Assembly (NCBI RefSeq): GCF_045062605.1
Contig: NZ_JBJGDW010000009.1
Span: 1 to 64,000, forward strand
Reading direction: 5' to 3'
Length of the DNA stretch: 64,000 nucleotides
Source: Deinococcus sp045062605
GTDB taxonomy: Bacteria > Deinococcota > Deinococci > Deinococcales > Deinococcaceae
Position numbers and translations under genes: made by a program. Below are positions 61,176-64,000 of this stretch, piece by piece. The notes beneath the pieces are model-generated. The model searched no databases, was not told the DNA's origin, and saw only the letters and a program-made list of their open reading frames with translations. Numbering within the stretch: position 1 is the first letter of the stretch; every line of letters begins with the position of its first letter.

Positions 61176-62336
61176 ATGCCTGCCCTCGAAGTCTTTCTCG
61201 TTTTCCTGCGCCTGGGCCTGACCAGTTTTGGCGGGCCGGTGGCGCATCTGGGCTATTACCGCGCCGAACTGGTGGTACGCCGCAAATGGTTCACGGAGGC
61301 CGGATACGCCGATCTGGTGGCGCTGGCACAGTTCTTACCGGGACCAGCCAGTTCGCAGGTGGGCATGGCGTCGGGGCTATTGCGGGCGGGCTGGCCCGGA
61401 ATGCTGGCGGCGTGGGTGGGCTTTACCCTGCCCAGCGCGGCGCTGATGTTCGCCTTCGCATTGGGCCTGTCCCGCTGGGGCGGTGATGAAACTGCGGGCG
61501 CACTGGCGGGCCTGAAGGTGGCGGCAGTGGCGGTGGTGGCGCAGGCGGTGGCCGGGCTGTGGAGCAGTTTGGTTACAGACCGGTTGCGGGCCATGCTGGC
61601 TCTGGGCGTGGCTGCGGTGCTGCTGCTGTTGCCAGGGGCCGGGGCACAGGTGGCCGCCCTGCTGGTCTGCGCCCTGATCGGCTGGCGCTTTTTGCGGGTG
61701 GAGGCGGCGGCAGAGCGCGGCCTGCCCGCCGTTCCCGTGTCCCGCCGGATGGGCGCGGCCCTGTTGCTGACATGTGGGGCGGGGTTGCTGCTCCTGCCGC
61801 TGCTCGCGCCGCTGGGACCGGGATGGACGCTGCTGGACGCCACCTTCCGGGCCGGGGCGCTGGTCTTCGGGGGCGGGCATGTGGTGCTGCCGCTGCTGGA
61901 AACCGGGTTCGTTCCGGCCTTCGTCAACCATGAAACGTTTGTGGCGGGGTACGGGGCGGCCAACGCAGTGCCAGGGCCGCTGTTCACCTTCGCCACTTTT
62001 CTGGGCGCGGCGCAGACGGTGACCTCTCCCCTGCTGGGGGCGCTGCTTTCCACGCTGGGCATCTTTCTGCCGGGCGCGCTGCTGATGGCCGGGGCCTTGC
62101 CGTTCTGGTCTGCACTGTCGGCCCGGCCTGCGGCCCGCAATGCACTGGCTGGACTGAATGCGGGCGTGGTGGGCCTGCTGCTGGCCGCGCTGTACAACCC
62201 GGTCTTTACCAGCGGCATCGGGGGACCGCGTGATCTGGCGCTGGCGCTGCTGACCTACGCCGCCCTGAGCGCCGGACGCCTGCCCGCGTGGGCCGTGGTG
62301 CTGGGCTGCGCGTTGGTGGGGTGGGCGGCGCTGTAG
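61176..62336 (+). CDS. chrA: Chromate transporter, two-domain
   Basis: CHR-family inner-membrane protein of about 386 aa with around ten helices. Each half has the family signature: F-L-R-L-G-L-T-S-F-G-G-P-V-A-H and L-P-G-P-A-S-S-Q in the first, F-R-A-G-A-L-V-F-G-G-G-H-V-V-L-P-L and A-V-P-G-P-L-F-T-F-A-T-F in the second. The two halves are the duplicated long form. Chromate efflux is the family role; sulfate or other oxyanions are possible. No chrB regulator is adjacent. Confidence 0.9.
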   Translation: MPALEVFLVFLRLGLTSFGGPVAHLGYYRAELVVRRKWFTEAGYADLVALAQFLPGPASSQVGMASGLLRAGWPGMLAAWVGFTLPSAALMFAFALGLSRWGGDETAGALAGLKVAAVAVVAQAVAGLWSSLVTDRLRAMLALGVAAVLLLLPGAGAQVAALLVCALIGWRFLRVEAAAERGLPAVPVSRRMGAALLLTCGAGLLLLPLLAPLGPGWTLLDATFRAGALVFGGGHVVLPLLETGFVPAFVNHETFVAGYGAANAVPGPLFTFATFLGAAQTVTSPLLGALLSTLGIFLPGALLMAGALPFWSALSARPAARNALAGLNAGVVGLLLAALYNPVFTSGIGGPRDLALALLTYAALSAGRLPAWAVVLGCALVGWAAL

Positions 62337-62493
62337 GTTGTAGGCCGTGGGTTGTAGGAAAAAAGGGCGCGGCACACGGTTTTTCACCCCCCGAACCTTG
62401 CAGATGACGCGTGAAGCTGCTTACGGCGTGGACCATCAGGCAGACCAGACCCCAGGCAAATTGCCCTGAACTTTCTCCATCAACTTTCAACCA

Positions 62494-62787
62494 TCAACCT
62501 CCAGCGTCCAGCCCGTAAATCGCCAGGAACCGCCCCACCCGTGCCTCCAGCGTGGGCAGGAAAGCCACTTCCCCGCAGACCCAGTCTGGCTGATAATTTT
62601 GGCAGACAGGCGGACGAGAGGCGTAAATCTGGCAGCGACAAGCAGTGTCCAGATGCGCGCACGGCACGCCCAGCGGCTTATTCAGCACGTGAATATCCGG
62701 GGCCGCGCAGCACGCGCCGCAGCCGGTGCAATCTCTGATGGACGGCGAACGCGGCGGATAGTCGGGCGGCGCGGCGAAACGGTCCAC
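62494..62787 (-). CDS. YkgJ-family cysteine-cluster protein
   Basis: 97 aa. Cysteines occur as C-T-G-C-G-A-C-C near residue 20, then C-A-H-L, A-C-R-C and P-V-C-Q, the pattern of the YkgJ/UPF0153 family, which may bind zinc or an Fe-S cluster. Function is unknown. The start is GTG 62785-62787, three bases after the hisC stop; the SD would lie in the end of hisC. It is therefore in one operon with hisC. Confidence 0.8.
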   Translation of the reverse strand: MDRFAAPPDYPPRSPSIRDCTGCGACCAAPDIHVLNKPLGVPCAHLDTACRCQIYASRPPVCQNYQPDWVCGEVAFLPTLEARVGRFLAIYGLDAGG

Positions 62788-62790
62788 CCC

Positions 62791-63870
62791 TTACTTCAGC
62801 GCCCGCACGGCCTCGATCAGCGCGTCGTTCTCGGCAGGGGTGCCGATGCCGACGCGCAGGCAGCCTTCCAGCCCGGTCAGGCGGTCCTGGCGGCGGGTCA
62901 CGATGCCGTGATCGATCAGGTGACGGTAGGCGACCTCGGCGTCCGGGGTCCGCAGCAGGAAGAAGTTGGCGCGGCTGGGCATGGCCTGACAGGTGGGGTG
63001 ATCGGCGAGAGCTTCCAGCACCCGCCCCCGCTCGGCCACCGCTTCCGCAACGCGTTCCTGCACGTAGCCGGGGTTTTCCAGCGCCACTTCCAGCGCCGAT
63101 TGAATCAGGATGCTGACGTTGAAGGCCGGAACCAGTTTCTGAAGCTGGGTCGCCAGATCGGCCCCCGCCAGCGCGTACCCGGCCCGCAGTCCGGCCAGCC
63201 CCCACGCCTTGGAAAAGGTCCGCAGGCTCAGGGCATTGGGGTACTGGCGGACCAGCTTCCGGCAGTCGGTATCGCTGTACTGGTAATACGCCTCGTCCAG
63301 CACCACCACCCATTCCCCGGCGGCCTCCAGCAGCTCGCGCACGGCGGCCAGATCATCCACATGCCCCGTCGGTGCGTGCGGCTGGGTGATGTACAGCACG
63401 CCGGGGCGCTGGCGCTGGAGTTCAATCTTGAGGCGGTCCACCGGCATCGAAAAGTCCTCGTTCAGCGGCACCTGCACCAGCCGCGCGCCCAGCATCTTGG
63501 CCTCCAGGGTGTAGACGCTGAACGTTGGATCGACGGTCAGCACGGTCTGCTCGATGCCTGCCAGCTCGGTCAGCAGTTTGATCAGCACGTTGCTGCCAGG
63601 GGTGACTACCACACCGTCCGCGTCCCAGTCCTCGTACTCGGCGATTCGGGCGGCCAGCGTATCGGCGTGCAGGTCCGGGTAACGGTTCCAGGGCTGGGCC
63701 AGCATGCGCTCGGCAGCTTTTGCCTTCAATTCTGCCGGAAAGTCATACGGGTTCTCGTTCTGATCGAGCTTGATCGGCACCTGAATGGGAGTGAACGGGT
63801 AGGCCGGAACCGCCCGGACAGCGGGCCGCACACCCACAGGCGCACCTGTGACAGAAGGATTGGAGGTCAT
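62791..63870 (-). CDS. hisC: Histidinol-phosphate aminotransferase
   Basis: PLP-dependent step of histidine synthesis, 359 aa. The PLP Lys lies in R-T-F-S-K-A-W-G-L-A-G-L-R near residue 220. L-D-Q-N-E-N-P-Y binds substrate phosphate, and L-D-E-A-Y-Y-Q-Y is the PLP ring region. ATG 63868-63870 is chosen; upstream in-frame residues are unlike the family. A weak TAGAAC lies at the leaderless distance. Aromatic aminotransfer is a known side activity of the family. Confidence 0.9.
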   Translation of the reverse strand: MTSNPSVTGAPVGVRPAVRAVPAYPFTPIQVPIKLDQNENPYDFPAELKAKAAERMLAQPWNRYPDLHADTLAARIAEYEDWDADGVVVTPGSNVLIKLLTELAGIEQTVLTVDPTFSVYTLEAKMLGARLVQVPLNEDFSMPVDRLKIELQRQRPGVLYITQPHAPTGHVDDLAAVRELLEAAGEWVVVLDEAYYQYSDTDCRKLVRQYPNALSLRTFSKAWGLAGLRAGYALAGADLATQLQKLVPAFNVSILIQSALEVALENPGYVQERVAEAVAERGRVLEALADHPTCQAMPSRANFFLLRTPDAEVAYRHLIDHGIVTRRQDRLTGLEGCLRVGIGTPAENDALIEAVRALK

Positions 63871-64000
63871 GTTCCGTGTTCTACCATCCAACCTGTCCTG
63901 ACGGAGTGGCCCCGTCCATAAGTGCCAAACGCCCGTTAGGCCGCGTGCTAGGCTGCGGGTCAATCGGCGTGTCCTCCGCACGCCTCTGGTGCCCATGACT
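63871..64000. other. Window edge upstream of hisC
   Basis: This contains the hisC promoter region. TAGAAC on the minus strand (63,878-63,883) is an imperfect -10 box. No gene is seen in the remaining 120 bases. Confidence 0.35.

Overview
The window is high-GC DNA that reads as a Deinococcus chromosome. Three things point there: family content typical of the genus (a GH13 amylosucrase, a type-2 acyl-ACP desaturase, DUF2171, a CsaB pyruvyltransferase next to a large DUF5693-type membrane protein), no rRNA or tRNA gene, and promoter architecture. More than twenty genes have a TANNNT -10 box whose last base lies 6-7 nt before the start codon, with no Shine-Dalgarno. That is the leaderless signature known from Deinococcus. 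About 61 protein genes are supported, plus two upstream mini-ORFs and one gene remnant. Many long antisense frames are only GC-bias shadows.

Layout. 0.2-5.2 kb: TRAP substrate-binding protein (-), acyl-CoA thioesterase (-) divergent from a thiolase (+), then DUF952, ankyrin, an acidic hypothetical protein and a Rieske protein. 5.4-13.2 kb: assimilatory nitrate/nitrite block, with narK and a molybdopterin nitrate reductase on the minus strand and divergent nirB-nirD-hemD on the plus strand. 13.2-19 kb: DUF72, response regulator, hisF-hisIE, 5-formyl-THF cyclo-ligase, GNAT, metallophosphatase lipoprotein. 19.0-20.2 kb: decayed interval with two copies of a dispersed inverted-repeat element (four copies in the window). 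20.2-22.4 kb: argininosuccinate-lyase-family enzyme plus SDR dehydrogenase. 22.7-25.2 kb: amylosucrase with a coupled small ORF, and a DUF2171 protein. 25.4-29.2 kb: 3-methyladenine glycosylase, MeaB and methylmalonyl-CoA mutase. 29.2-32.8 kb: small membrane genes, csaB and DUF5693. 33.1-34.4 kb: an atypical, AT-richer three-gene cassette with overlapping starts, including a ribbon-helix-helix protein and a SecB-like protein. 34.5-40.9 kb: miaB, a lipoprotein, and peptide ABC transporter SBP and permeases without ATPases. 41.0-44.7 kb: possible nuclease/defence island with two tandem Uma2 nucleases, a DUF559 nuclease and a strongly AT-rich OLD-family ATPase/TOPRIM protein. 44.8-52 kb: aconitase, a DNA-binding-like hypothetical protein, gamma-glutamyltransferase, BMP-family SBP. 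52.2-55 kb: MsrP-MsrQ methionine sulfoxide repair followed by a TlpA-like thioredoxin lipoprotein and a small two-cysteine exported protein. 55-64 kb: ilvE, glgB with a long charged tail, small membrane protein, peroxiredoxin, acyl-ACP desaturase, chromate transporter, YkgJ protein and hisC.

How the genes work together. NarK imports nitrate, the Mo enzyme reduces it to nitrite, and NirBD makes ammonium. The HemD-type uroporphyrinogen-III synthase overlapping nirD probably supports the siroheme NirB needs. Amylosucrase and GlgB both act on alpha-glucan. MsrPQ plus the two thiol proteins form an extracytoplasmic redox-repair set. The strongest candidate for something undescribed is the three-gene cassette at 33,142-34,447. 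Its order (unknown protein, RHH protein with a long C-terminal extension, SecB-like protein) matches toxin-antitoxin-chaperone systems. The SecB assignment is by eye and needs a structure prediction or profile search.
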